Of a stretch of 64,000 nucleotides of DNA, positions 42,498 through 51,081 are shown in pieces; within the stretch, counting starts at the first letter, position 1, and each line of letters begins with the position of its first letter. Under the pieces are notes generated by a model. That model did not search any database, had not been told where the DNA came from, and worked only from the letters and a program-made list of their open reading frames with translations. The position numbers and the translations under genes are program-made. The DNA is from Brucella pituitosa (GTDB lineage: Bacteria; Pseudomonadota; Alphaproteobacteria; Rhizobiales; Rhizobiaceae), in the NCBI RefSeq assembly GCF_003049685.1, contig NZ_PYSY02000002.1:124001-188000 (forward strand), read 5' to 3'.

Positions 42498-43121
42498 TCA
42501 GGCGTACTCACGCATCACGGCGTTGACGGTCGCTGGATCACGCGGTTTGTAGTTCGGATTTTCGATGAGCTCCCAGCCGCCGCCGGGCTTTGCGATCACT
42601 CGATGTCGCATTCCATTCGACTTCTCAATGATTCCGTAGTCTTGGCCGCTGTCGGATGGATAGGCGAAGACCATCACGAGATCGGTGTCACCGACATTGA
42701 TCGAACGATGGATCCAGAACGGCGGAACATAACAAATGGTCTGCGCGGTGATTTCGATGATTCGGGTTTCGCCGGCTGGTGATTCGAGCTGCATCAAACC
42801 TTGGCCACTCTGGCCGTAGTAAATTTCCGGGCGGTCCGCCTTGGCATGAATGTGACCTCGGGTGAGGAAGAATTCATTCCCGACACGTCCCGGATTCATG
42901 CGGGTGATACCATAGATCAGATCGCCGCTATGAGCGCCCGGTTTAAAGTCTTCGACGTCATAGACAACCGTGTTTCCGTGCGTTTCGCGCAAGGCTTCGA
43001 AAGCCTTTTCGTCGCCGTAAAGTCCCACGAGATCGTTCAGGCGCTTTTCGTAGCGGCCAGTATTGCCGCTCATGCCGCCAGAATTTGGATTGACGACGCT
43101 CACTACAGGTTCGCGTAACAT
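42498..43121 (-). CDS. Cupin-type glucose-6-phosphate isomerase family protein
   Basis: This 207-residue protein has the cPGI cupin barrel: LTRGHIHAKADRPEIYYGQSGQG (metal-binding His-x-His and Glu, about 87-109) and YVPPFWIHRSINVGD (fourth ligand). Known members, mostly archaeal or from a few bacteria, isomerise glucose-6-phosphate and fructose-6-phosphate with a divalent metal. The ATG at 43121 is preceded by GGAGGAATAC; an ATG four codons upstream lies in that site. It is the first gene of the leftward operon. In a catabolic locus it may isomerise a different sugar phosphate or aldose. Confidence 0.82.
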   Translation of the reverse strand: MLREPVVSVVNPNSGGMSGNTGRYEKRLNDLVGLYGDEKAFEALRETHGNTVVYDVEDFKPGAHSGDLIYGITRMNPGRVGNEFFLTRGHIHAKADRPEIYYGQSGQGLMQLESPAGETRIIEITAQTICYVPPFWIHRSINVGDTDLVMVFAYPSDSGQDYGIIEKSNGMRHRVIAKPGGGWELIENPNYKPRDPATVNAVMREYA

Positions 43122-43211
43122 GTATTCCTCCATTTCGTAGTGAAATTACATAAAATAGGATATCAGCACAATCAAGTGGGTCATATGAGATAAATTTTTG
43201 GTATAATCGTT

Positions 43212-43261
43212 ACAAATTTGTCGTTTAAATTATTGACGCTGCAAATTTGTGTAATTATGCT
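43212..43261 (+). promoter_or_regulatory. Importer promoter with two AAATTT-centred palindromes
   Basis: TTGACG (43233-43238) and TATGCT (43256-43261) are 17 bp apart. The palindrome ACAAATTTGT lies upstream (43212-43221) and CAAATTTG (43242-43249) lies in the spacer between -35 and -10. A protein bound at the second site would block polymerase. The divergent isomerase operon starts on the other side, so the pair could control both directions; the RpiR protein is the best candidate. Confidence 0.55.
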
Positions 43262-43315
43262 ACCCAAATCTAATAAGATCGGTAGGAGCCGATCGTTCCA
43301 GGAGGAGATTTCCAA

Positions 43316-44296
43316 ATGCAGGGCTTGAAATCTGTAATGTTGAAAATGTCGCTTGCTACGGCGTCGTCACTGATGGCGCTCGCGGTTGCGCATGCGGCCG
43401 ATTGCAAGATTGGCATTTCGATGAAGACGCTCGATGCGCCTTACTTTGCAGCGCAGGAAGTTTCGGCGAAGAAGCGGGCGGAAGAGCTGGGTTGCGAAGT
43501 CTTGACTGCCGATGGGCAGAACGACCTCAACAAACAGGTTTCGGATGTTGAGGATATGGTTGCGCAGGGTATTAACGCGCTCATTATCAATCCGCGCGAC
43601 AGCAAGGGGCTTGTTCCGGCTGTGAACGCTGCGACTGCAGCTGGCGTAAAAGTTTTCGTGGTTGATTCCACGCTTGATCCCTCGGCAAATTTCGTCACGC
43701 TGGTTCAGTCATCCAATGCAAACAATGGTCAGCTCGTCGGGCAGTGGCTCGCTAATCAGACCAAGGGAAAAGACCTCAAGATCGCTCTGATCTCGGGCGA
43801 TAAGGGCAATGAAGTTGGTCAGGAACGTCGGCTTGGCGTGTTGGCCGGGCTCGTTGAAGGCCAGTTACGCAATGAAGGCCGTGTCCGTTTTGAAGTTGTC
43901 GGCCAGGGTTGGGGCATGTGGAACAATGAAGGCGGTCTGAAGGCCATGGAAGATCTCCTGACAGCCAATCCCGATATCAATGTCGTTCTCGGTGAAAATG
44001 ACTCGATGGTTCTCGGTGCTCGTAAGGCGTTGGAACAGTCCAATCAACTCGATGGTGTACTTCTTCTCGCAGCAGCTGATGGCCAGAAAGAAGCTATGGC
44101 GATGATCAAGGAGGGCAAATACGGTGCCACCGGTCTGAATGATCCGGCACTCGTAGCGGCGACCGCTGTTGACCTTGCGAAGAAGGCAGTTGACGGCACC
44201 TTGCCGGCTGATACGTCGAAGGTCACCTACACGACGCCTGTCGCTATCACCAAAGACAATGTGGACAAATATTACAAGCCGGACGCGGTGTTCTAA
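43316..44296 (+). CDS. Ribose-type sugar ABC solute-binding protein
   Basis: This 326-residue periplasmic protein has a signal peptide (MLKMSLATASSLMALAVAHA) and the type I fold: CKIGISMKTLDAPYFAAQEV, NALIINPRDSKGLVPAVNAA and VVLGENDSMVLGARKALEQ. The ligand is probably a polyol or sugar, given the kinase, SDR and GldA-like genes downstream. GGAGGAG precedes the ATG. It opens the rightward half of the divergent locus, and a 17-bp hairpin follows it. Confidence 0.9.
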   Translation: MQGLKSVMLKMSLATASSLMALAVAHAADCKIGISMKTLDAPYFAAQEVSAKKRAEELGCEVLTADGQNDLNKQVSDVEDMVAQGINALIINPRDSKGLVPAVNAATAAGVKVFVVDSTLDPSANFVTLVQSSNANNGQLVGQWLANQTKGKDLKIALISGDKGNEVGQERRLGVLAGLVEGQLRNEGRVRFEVVGQGWGMWNNEGGLKAMEDLLTANPDINVVLGENDSMVLGARKALEQSNQLDGVLLLAAADGQKEAMAMIKEGKYGATGLNDPALVAATAVDLAKKAVDGTLPADTSKVTYTTPVAITKDNVDKYYKPDAVF

Positions 44297-44309
44297 GATT
44301 ATCTGCCTT

Positions 44310-44352
44310 CATAGTGCAGCCAGTCTGGTAGTGAAAGACTGGCTGCACTATG
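44310..44352. promoter_or_regulatory. Long intercistronic hairpin after the binding-protein gene
   Basis: CATAGTGCAGCCAGTCT (44310-44326) and AGACTGGCTGCACTATG (44336-44352) form a perfect 17-bp stem with a 9-base loop, 13 bp after the stop codon. There is no T-run. It probably protects the binding-protein mRNA and reduces expression of the ATPase and permease genes. Confidence 0.75.
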
Positions 44353-44482
44353 GGATTGTCCGAGGAGGCGATTCAGTCAGATGCATGGCGTCTGGGGAGT
44401 TTCGCAAGCGGTCGCGAGGTGACCATTTCTTACGGGCTGAACTGAAATTCGGGTGGAGCGTCCTGGGTCTTGAAGATCTGGA

Positions 44483-46003
44483 ATGATTGAAATGGAAAAT
44501 CTTGTAGAGCTGTCCGGCATAGCGAAGTCATTTGGCGGAGTTCATGCGCTTCGTGGTGTCGATTTCGCGCTTCGTGCAGGCGAAGTTCATGCTTTGCTTG
44601 GTGAGAATGGGGCCGGCAAATCGACGTTGATGCGCGTTCTCGGCGGGGAGTTTTCGCCCACTCGTGGCGAAGTTAAAGTCGCGGGCGAAGTGCAGCATTT
44701 TCGCGGCCCTATGGATGCGATGTCCAAAGGTATCGCCGTCATTCATCAGGAAATGGCGCTGGCAACTGATCTGACCGTTGCCGAAAACATCTTTATGTGG
44801 ATGCTGCCATCGGTCATTTCATGGCCAGAGCTCAACAGCCGCGCCAAAGAACTTATTACGAGCCTTGGATTTTCCATTTCTCCCAGTGCTCTTGTCGGCG
44901 ATCTTCCCATCGCGCATCAGCAGGTTGTTGAGATCGCGAAAGCCTTGTCACGCAATGCGCGCGTGATGGTGTTTGATGAGCCTACCGCCGTGCTGTCCGC
45001 ACGTGATGCAAACCGTCTCCTCGACATCATCCGTACACTGCGCGAGCGCGGCGTTGGTATCATTTACATCTCGCATCGCCTGGATGAAGTTTTCAGCATC
45101 GCCGATCGTATTACGATCATGAAGGATGGCACCTCCATCACCACGACTGAATGTGCGTCTGTAACGGTTGATGATGTCATTCGTCTCATGGTCGGCCGCC
45201 CGCTGAAGGCGCTTTTCGGTGAGGATGTTGAGCGGAAAGTTGGCAATGAGGTTCTGCGTATCGAAGAACTCTCGGACGGCTCCCGTATCAAGGGCGTGTC
45301 ACTGACAGTCAAGGCTGGTGAGATTATCGGCCTCGGTGGCCTTGTCGGGGCGGGGCGTACAGAACTTATGCGACTGGTTTTCGGTGCGGAGCGCGCGAAA
45401 TCAGGACGGATTTTCGTCCACGGCAAAGAAATAACCATTCGTAACCCGCGTGACGGTGTGAAGGCTGGCATCGGTCTTGTACCCGAAAGTCGCAAGGATC
45501 AGGGTTTGATCCTCGACTTCCCGATCCGCGTTAATTCTACCATGGCGAAACTCGCCCCTTTGGTGAACTTCTTTGGTTTCGTCAAAGGCGGCGCGGAGCG
45601 TTCTACTGTTGAGACGCTGTCAAAACGTTTGCGTCTAAAGGCGGGCAGTATCGAAGATCCGGCATCAAGCTTGTCGGGCGGCAATCAACAGAAGGTAGTT
45701 CTGGCCAAGTGGTTTCATGCCGATGGCGACGTACTGATTTTCGATGAGCCCACCCGTGGCGTCGATGTTGGCGCCAAGACGGAAATCTATTCGCTCATCA
45801 AATCGCTTGCGGCTGAGGGCCGGGCGGTCGTGGTGATTTCCTCCGAGCATCTTGAGCTTTTTGGTCTGTGCGACCGGATTTTGGTCATGCGCGAAGGCGC
45901 GGTGACGGGTTCGTTGCAGCCAGAGGAATACTCTGAAGAAAATTTGTTGAAGCTTGCCATGGTCAACACGGCCAGCGCAGAGCTTTCTACAGCAGTTAAT
46001 TGA
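44483..46003 (+). CDS. Ribose-type ABC transporter ATP-binding protein (two NBDs)
   Basis: This 506-residue RbsA-type protein has Walker A GENGAGKSTLM (about 38-48), LPIAHQQVVEIAKALS and FDEPTAVL in the first domain. The second has the degenerate GLVGAGRTELM, a full LSGGNQQKVVLAKWF signature and FDEPTRGVDVGAKTEIY. It energises the permease encoded directly downstream. Unlike the LacI-linked system, only one permease gene accompanies it. Confidence 0.92.
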   Translation: MIEMENLVELSGIAKSFGGVHALRGVDFALRAGEVHALLGENGAGKSTLMRVLGGEFSPTRGEVKVAGEVQHFRGPMDAMSKGIAVIHQEMALATDLTVAENIFMWMLPSVISWPELNSRAKELITSLGFSISPSALVGDLPIAHQQVVEIAKALSRNARVMVFDEPTAVLSARDANRLLDIIRTLRERGVGIIYISHRLDEVFSIADRITIMKDGTSITTTECASVTVDDVIRLMVGRPLKALFGEDVERKVGNEVLRIEELSDGSRIKGVSLTVKAGEIIGLGGLVGAGRTELMRLVFGAERAKSGRIFVHGKEITIRNPRDGVKAGIGLVPESRKDQGLILDFPIRVNSTMAKLAPLVNFFGFVKGGAERSTVETLSKRLRLKAGSIEDPASSLSGGNQQKVVLAKWFHADGDVLIFDEPTRGVDVGAKTEIYSLIKSLAAEGRAVVVISSEHLELFGLCDRILVMREGAVTGSLQPEEYSEENLLKLAMVNTASAELSTAVN

Positions 46004-46015
46004 TTGGATGAAACT

Positions 46016-46990
46016 GTGACCGAAGTTGTTGAAACGCCGAAGAAAAACTTCAATGCCGGAGCTCTTCTCAACCGGTATGGCACCGTTGCCATTCTGATTG
46101 CAGTTCTGATCGTAGCTGCCTCCTTGTCGAATGTGTTTCTGACTGAACGTAACATCATGAATGTGCTGCGTCAGGTGGCTGGCCCAAGTCTGATGGCGGT
46201 TGGCATGCTGTTCGTCATTCTGACACGCGGGATCGATTTGTCGGTCGGTTCTGTGGCTGCACTGGGAAGTGTGTTGTCTGCGATACTTATCCAGCAATAT
46301 GGGACGGGAATGGCTATCGGCGGTGTACTGCTTGCTGGTGCTGCCTGTGGGCTCGTATCCGGTATTCTGGTGGCGTATCTCAAGCTGCCACCTTTTGTGA
46401 CGACCCTTGCAGTCATGACCATCGCGCGGGGGCTCGCTTTCATCTTGTCGTCCGGCCAGCCGATCATGATGGGTGAGGCTGGTTCCGCGGTAACAGCCTT
46501 TGGTTCCGGTACGCTTGGTAGTATTCCATATCCTGTCATTCTCATGATCGTTGTATTCGTGATTGCCGGTGCGGTTCTCACCTTCACACGCTTCGGTCGC
46601 TTGGTTAAGGCCATAGGCTCCAATTCTGAAGCTGTTCGCCTGTCGGGTATCTCGGTCTCTTATTATACGCTGTCGGTTTATGTAATTTCCGGTGTTTTGG
46701 CTGCTGCTGCCGGTATCATCTCCACAAGTCGTACCGGTATCGGGTCGGCCAATATCAGCGTCGGTGCCGAACTTGATGCAATCGCGGCGGTTGTTATCGG
46801 TGGCGCGAGCCTGATGGGCGGTCGCGGCGGTGCGTTTAACACCTTCATTGGGGTCATCACTCTTGGGATTATCGCAAATATGATGAACCTTGCGCGTGTT
46901 CCGGGCTATCATCAGCAGGTCTTCATGGGCTGCATCATCATCGGCGCGATGCTTCTTCAGTATGCGTCGAGCTGGCTGCGCAAGTCGTAA
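46016..46990 (+). CDS. Ribose-type ABC transporter permease
   Basis: This RbsC-type inner-membrane protein has about 324 residues and shows AVGMLFVILTRGIDLSVGSVAALG, GRLVKAIGSNSEAVRLSGI and ELDAIAAVVIGGASLMGGRGG. I prefer the GTG at 46016 (GGATGA lies 3 bp upstream); a TTG at 46004, directly after the ATPase stop codon, would add four residues and has no ribosome site. Presumably it forms a homodimeric channel. Confidence 0.88.
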   Translation: MTEVVETPKKNFNAGALLNRYGTVAILIAVLIVAASLSNVFLTERNIMNVLRQVAGPSLMAVGMLFVILTRGIDLSVGSVAALGSVLSAILIQQYGTGMAIGGVLLAGAACGLVSGILVAYLKLPPFVTTLAVMTIARGLAFILSSGQPIMMGEAGSAVTAFGSGTLGSIPYPVILMIVVFVIAGAVLTFTRFGRLVKAIGSNSEAVRLSGISVSYYTLSVYVISGVLAAAAGIISTSRTGIGSANISVGAELDAIAAVVIGGASLMGGRGGAFNTFIGVITLGIIANMMNLARVPGYHQQVFMGCIIIGAMLLQYASSWLRKS

Positions 46991-47017
46991 GACAACCATC
47001 CGTCCTCCCAAAAATCA

Positions 47018-48532
47018 ATGACGTGTTCCATGCCAAATGAACTCTCACTTGCAATAGACGTCGGAACGGGCAGCGTGCGCGCTGCCCTTATGGATGGCCG
47101 TGGCAATATAGTCGCGATTGCCGCCCGTGAACACGAACAGATTGTGCCGCAATTTGGCTGGTCGGAGCAACGTCCTGCAGACTGGTGGCAGGGTGTGATC
47201 GCGTCGATCCGTGAGGTACTGGATAGGGTGCCGGATGCGAGAGATAGGATTGTAGCCGTCGCTGCCTGTGGGCAGATGCACGGCACGGTACTTGTTGGGG
47301 ATAAGGGTGAACTGGTGCGCGAGACCGCCCCATTGTGGAACGACAAGCGCACTGTCGATTATGTAACTGCCTTTGAAACAAAACACCGCCCCGCAGATTA
47401 TCTGGCGCACAGCGCTAATCCAGCAGCACCCTCGTGGCCGGGCTTCAAATTGCAATGGCTGCGCGATCACGATGCGCGGGCTTTTGCGCGCGCTGCCGCC
47501 ATTCTGATGCCGAAGGATTACATTAATCTGAAGCTTACTGGCGAAATCGCGATGGATCGCAATGACGGCGGCGCGAGCTTCCTAATGGACCCGCGCACGG
47601 GTGACTGGTCGCAACATATGGTTGAGTTGCTTGGTCTAAATCGCCAGCAGCTTGCACCATTACGAAACCCCACTGAGATTCTCGGCAGTGTCACGGCAGA
47701 AGCCGCGCGGGATACAGGTCTTCTTGAGGGGACGCCGGTTCTGGTTGGGGGTGCGGATTATCCGGTCGCATTGCTTGGTTCTGGTGTTTGCCGTCCGGGT
47801 GTTGGCTCGGAAGTGATGGGTACCTCTGCCATTATCACGGCGATAGCAGACAAGCCCTTGCTCGACCCATCCGTCTGCAATGTCGGTACGGTAGAAGGAA
47901 ACTGGGGCGCATTCATGTTGCTGGAATCCGGCGGCGATGCCATGCGCTGGGCTCGTCGTGCGTTCCACGACAAACAGGTTTCTTATGAAGAAATCGTGGC
48001 AAAGGCGGCAGACGCGCCTGCTGGCTCCGAACGTCTTTTCTTCATGCCTTATCTTACGGGCGAGCGCCTCGGCGAACATCGCAACGCTCGCGCGCAGTAT
48101 TTTGGTATCGGTGCAGCACATGGCATTGAACATCTTCATCGTTCAGTGCTGGAAGGTGTGGCCTTTGCCGTGAAACGTCACATCAATATTCTAGATAGTA
48201 TTTCCGGCTCCAAGCTTGAACGCGTGATCGCGTCTGGCGGTGGTGCGAAGACGGAGTTGTGGCTGAAAATCAAGGCAAGTGTCTATGATATCCCAATTCT
48301 CGTCCCGAAGGAGGCCGAGTGCGGTCTGGTCGGTTGTGCGATCATGACAGCGGCTGCAACGGGGCGCTACTCAAGCGTAGAAGATGCCGCCGACGCGCTT
48401 GTGCAATATTCGACAGAGATCAAGCCGGACTCGAGATGGTCAGAAATTTATGCGCCGATGCAGGCTTTCTTTGAGAAGCTCTATACGCACAGCCAGTCGC
48501 TTTATGACGATCTCGATGGGTTGCCGCAATGA
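47018..48532 (+). CDS. FGGY-family carbohydrate kinase, xylulokinase-like
   Basis: This 504-residue kinase has the N-terminal phosphate-1 motif AIDVGTGSVRAALMDGRG, the substrate region CGQMHGTVLV and WNDKRT, the central GTSAIITAI and the C-terminal ASGGGAKTELWLKIKA with the adenosine motif. The CGQMHG and WNDKRT stretches resemble XylB (D-xylulose kinase). It would phosphorylate the ketose made by the SDR or GldA-like dehydrogenase downstream. It overlaps the HAD phosphatase gene by four bases. The start could also be the ATG at 47030. Confidence 0.87.
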   Translation: MTCSMPNELSLAIDVGTGSVRAALMDGRGNIVAIAAREHEQIVPQFGWSEQRPADWWQGVIASIREVLDRVPDARDRIVAVAACGQMHGTVLVGDKGELVRETAPLWNDKRTVDYVTAFETKHRPADYLAHSANPAAPSWPGFKLQWLRDHDARAFARAAAILMPKDYINLKLTGEIAMDRNDGGASFLMDPRTGDWSQHMVELLGLNRQQLAPLRNPTEILGSVTAEAARDTGLLEGTPVLVGGADYPVALLGSGVCRPGVGSEVMGTSAIITAIADKPLLDPSVCNVGTVEGNWGAFMLLESGGDAMRWARRAFHDKQVSYEEIVAKAADAPAGSERLFFMPYLTGERLGEHRNARAQYFGIGAAHGIEHLHRSVLEGVAFAVKRHINILDSISGSKLERVIASGGGAKTELWLKIKASVYDIPILVPKEAECGLVGCAIMTAAATGRYSSVEDAADALVQYSTEIKPDSRWSEIYAPMQAFFEKLYTHSQSLYDDLDGLPQ

Positions 48533-49188
48533 GTACATGTGCAGTTCTTTTTGATATGGATGGCACGCTCGTTGATAGCGAGCCATTGCATTATGAGACA
48601 CTTCTGGAAGCTATCGCGACCTTTTCGGGCACAGTGCCGGATGATTTCGAAAACCGCGTAACTGGCACGACGATAGTAGATTGCCACACCATGCTCCGAA
48701 ACGAGACTGGCTTTACAGCCGATCTCGATGCATTCATCAAAGCGAAATATGCAGCTTATGTCAGTGGGGCAATCCGGTTGAAATTACGCCCTGGTGCGGC
48801 GGAAATTCTAGCCTATCTTGATGAGGCTGGCATTCCTTACGCGATTGTTTCCAATTCGGACCGTATGCTCATGGATGCAAATCTGCGTGCTGTCGGGTTG
48901 CAGCGCCCTAATTTCATTAGTGTATCCCGAAATGATGTGCGTGAAGGCAAGCCTGCTGCGGAACCCTATTTGCGCGGTGCCTATCTGCTTGGGATCGAGC
49001 CGTCGCAATGCATTGTTGTAGAAGACAGTGTGCCGGGTGCTCATGCGGGTCTTGCTGCTGGCATGACTGTTATCGGGTGGCCAGAGCCGCACCGCACCGA
49101 CCTCATTTTTCCGAACGGCGTTGTAACCGCCAATCCTGAAAACCTTCTTTCCAGTTTGCAGCCGCTTTTGAGCGCGGTTGTCCAATAG
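48529..49188 (+). CDS. HAD-superfamily phosphatase / beta-phosphoglucomutase-like
   Basis: This 219-residue protein has HAD motif I FDMDGTLVDSEPLHYE (about 8-23), the subfamily IA cap, motif II AIVSNSD, motif III lysine REGKPAAEPY and motif IV VVEDSVPGAHAGLAAGM. It could be a sugar-phosphate phosphatase or a beta-phosphoglucomutase-type enzyme. Its start overlaps the stop of the FGGY kinase (ATGA), an intriguing pairing of a kinase with a possible phosphatase. Confidence 0.87.
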   Translation: MSTCAVLFDMDGTLVDSEPLHYETLLEAIATFSGTVPDDFENRVTGTTIVDCHTMLRNETGFTADLDAFIKAKYAAYVSGAIRLKLRPGAAEILAYLDEAGIPYAIVSNSDRMLMDANLRAVGLQRPNFISVSRNDVREGKPAAEPYLRGAYLLGIEPSQCIVVEDSVPGAHAGLAAGMTVIGWPEPHRTDLIFPNGVVTANPENLLSSLQPLLSAVVQ

Positions 49189-49212
49189 CAAGCCAGACAA
49201 GGATAGCATTCC

Positions 49213-49986
49213 ATGTTTCTCGAAAAGTTCAGAATTGACGGCAAAATTGCTGTCGTCACGGGCGCCGCGCGTGGCATAGGCCTTTCTGCCTCTGAGGCGC
49301 TGGCGGAAGCTGGAGCAAAGGTAGTGCTCACCGATATGAGTCAGGAACTGCTGGACAAGGCTATCACTGCACTCGCCGCCAAAGGCTACAGCGTCGAGGG
49401 CGAACTGCTGGATGTGACGGATGTTGAAGGCGTTCAGCGCGTGCATGATTCAATTATTGCTCGACATGGCCGCGTCGATATTCTCGTCAACAATGCCGGT
49501 ATCGCGATCAGCAATCATCCTGCTGAAACCATGGCCGATGACGTCTGGAACAAGGTGATCGATGTTAATCTGAACGGTGTGTTCTGGTGCTGCCGCGCAT
49601 TTGGCAAGTCGATGCTGGAAAATGGCTCAGGCAATATCGTCAATGTGGGTTCCATGTCCGGTTTCGTGGTCAACCGCCCGCAGGAACAGGCGAACTACAA
49701 TGCATCCAAGGCGGCAGTGCACCACCTGACACGTTCGCTGGCTGCTGAATGGGGCGCGCGTGGGGTTCGCGTTAACTCGGTAGCGCCGACCTATATCGAC
49801 ACAGAAATGAACAAATACGTCTATGATGATCCTGAAATGTATCGTCATTGGGTTGGTGGCACACCAATGAACCGTCTTGGGCGCACGGACGAAGTCGCCT
49901 CTGTCATTCTTTTCCTTGCAAGTGATGCATCAAGCCTGATGACAGGCTCGATTGTTCTAGCCGATGGAGGCTATGTATGCTGGTAA
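49213..49986 (+). CDS. Short-chain dehydrogenase/reductase (polyol type)
   Basis: This 257-residue classical SDR has TGAARGIG (about 17-24), an acidic residue after beta-2 (VLTDMSQ) favouring NAD, NNAGIAI, the serine in NVGSMSGF and YNASK (about 158-162). Similar enzymes oxidise sugar alcohols such as sorbitol, galactitol or arabinitol to ketoses. Its last codons overlap the GldA-like gene start by 10 bp. Confidence 0.87.
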   Translation: MFLEKFRIDGKIAVVTGAARGIGLSASEALAEAGAKVVLTDMSQELLDKAITALAAKGYSVEGELLDVTDVEGVQRVHDSIIARHGRVDILVNNAGIAISNHPAETMADDVWNKVIDVNLNGVFWCCRAFGKSMLENGSGNIVNVGSMSGFVVNRPQEQANYNASKAAVHHLTRSLAAEWGARGVRVNSVAPTYIDTEMNKYVYDDPEMYRHWVGGTPMNRLGRTDEVASVILFLASDASSLMTGSIVLADGGYVCW

Positions 49987-51062
49987 ACGCAGTTTCAACC
50001 GTGCGTGGTGCGCGCTTTCCTGGTCGCTACATTCAAGGCGCGGGCGTTATCTCGCGTCTTGGAGAAGAGGCTGCAAGCTTCGGCGATAAGGCAGTGGTTC
50101 TTCTCGACAATGGTATTTTTGACATCCTTAAGCCAAAGGTCGATGCGGCTTTTGCGTCTGGTCCGGAAGCGCGCATCGTGCGCCATGGCGGAGAGTGCTC
50201 CGAAAGCCAGATCGCAGCTCTTGTTACACAGGCTCGCGAAGCAGGTGCGAAAGTGGTTATCGGCGTTGGCGGTGGCAAGGCGCTCGATACGGCAAAAGCT
50301 GCAGCGCGCGATCTCGGTCTCCCATCGATCATCTTCCCAACGATTGCAGCATCTGATGCGCCATGCAGCGCTCTTGCTGTGGTTTATAATGACGATGGCT
50401 CAGTGGCTTATGATACGTTTCTGCCAAGCAATCCCAATCTGGTTTTGGTGGATACTGGGCTGATTGCACAGGCTCCGGCACGCTTCCTCGCTGCTGGTAT
50501 CGGCGATGCACTTGCAACTTTTTACGAAGCGGACTCCTGCCGCCAGTCTGGCGCTTTCAACTGCATGAAAATGCAGGGTGTGAGCCTTGCATTCGAGGTC
50601 GCGCGCTTCTGCCGCGATACGATTTTTGAGTTTGGCGCCGCTGCGCTCAGGGAGTGCGATGCCAAGCAGGCTGGCCCGGCGATGGAACGCGTGATCGAAG
50701 CGAATATTTTGCTTTCGGGCGTCGGTTTTGAGTCCGGCGGTGTGGCCGCCGCCCATGCTATCCATCATGGTCTTTGCGAATTGGATGATGTTCATCATCA
50801 TCTGCATGGTGAAAAAGTCGCCATTGGTGTTCTCGCTGGTCTCAAGTTGCATGGTGCGGAAGAAGAATTCCAGAAGGTTCGCGAATTCTGTCTCTCCGTA
50901 CGTCTGCCAACCCGTCTTGCCGATATCGGCATTGAAGACGCGACGGATGAAAAACTGGAAATCGTTGCCAAGCGCGCCTGTCGCGCAGGTGAGATCATTC
51001 ACAATGAGCCGATCAAGGTGACGCCCGATATGGTCGGCGCCGCACTTAAGCAGCTCATCTAG
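49977..51062 (+). CDS. Iron-containing alcohol dehydrogenase, glycerol dehydrogenase (GldA)-like
   Basis: This 361-residue protein has the NAD-binding GVGGGKALDTAKA (about 93-105), PTIAASDAPCSALAVVY, and the metal-site regions GIGDALATFYEADSC (Asp), AHAIHHGL (His) and HHLHGEKVAIGVL (His). GldA oxidises glycerol to dihydroxyacetone, and homologues act on other vicinal diols and polyols. The ATG is preceded by GGAGG inside the end of the SDR gene, so the two are translationally coupled. With two SDR genes around it, the locus has three polyol-type dehydrogenases. Confidence 0.88.
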   Translation: MLVNAVSTVRGARFPGRYIQGAGVISRLGEEAASFGDKAVVLLDNGIFDILKPKVDAAFASGPEARIVRHGGECSESQIAALVTQAREAGAKVVIGVGGGKALDTAKAAARDLGLPSIIFPTIAASDAPCSALAVVYNDDGSVAYDTFLPSNPNLVLVDTGLIAQAPARFLAAGIGDALATFYEADSCRQSGAFNCMKMQGVSLAFEVARFCRDTIFEFGAAALRECDAKQAGPAMERVIEANILLSGVGFESGGVAAAHAIHHGLCELDDVHHHLHGEKVAIGVLAGLKLHGAEEEFQKVREFCLSVRLPTRLADIGIEDATDEKLEIVAKRACRAGEIIHNEPIKVTPDMVGAALKQLI

Positions 51063-51081
51063 CATTTATAGGGAGGTTATC

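Noticed and set aside
45665..47011. 448-codon open frame on the minus strand
   Set aside because: It lies opposite the ATPase 3' end and the permease gene, both of clear homology. Its translation is rich in His, Asn, Arg and Thr without any motif, as expected for an antisense shadow.
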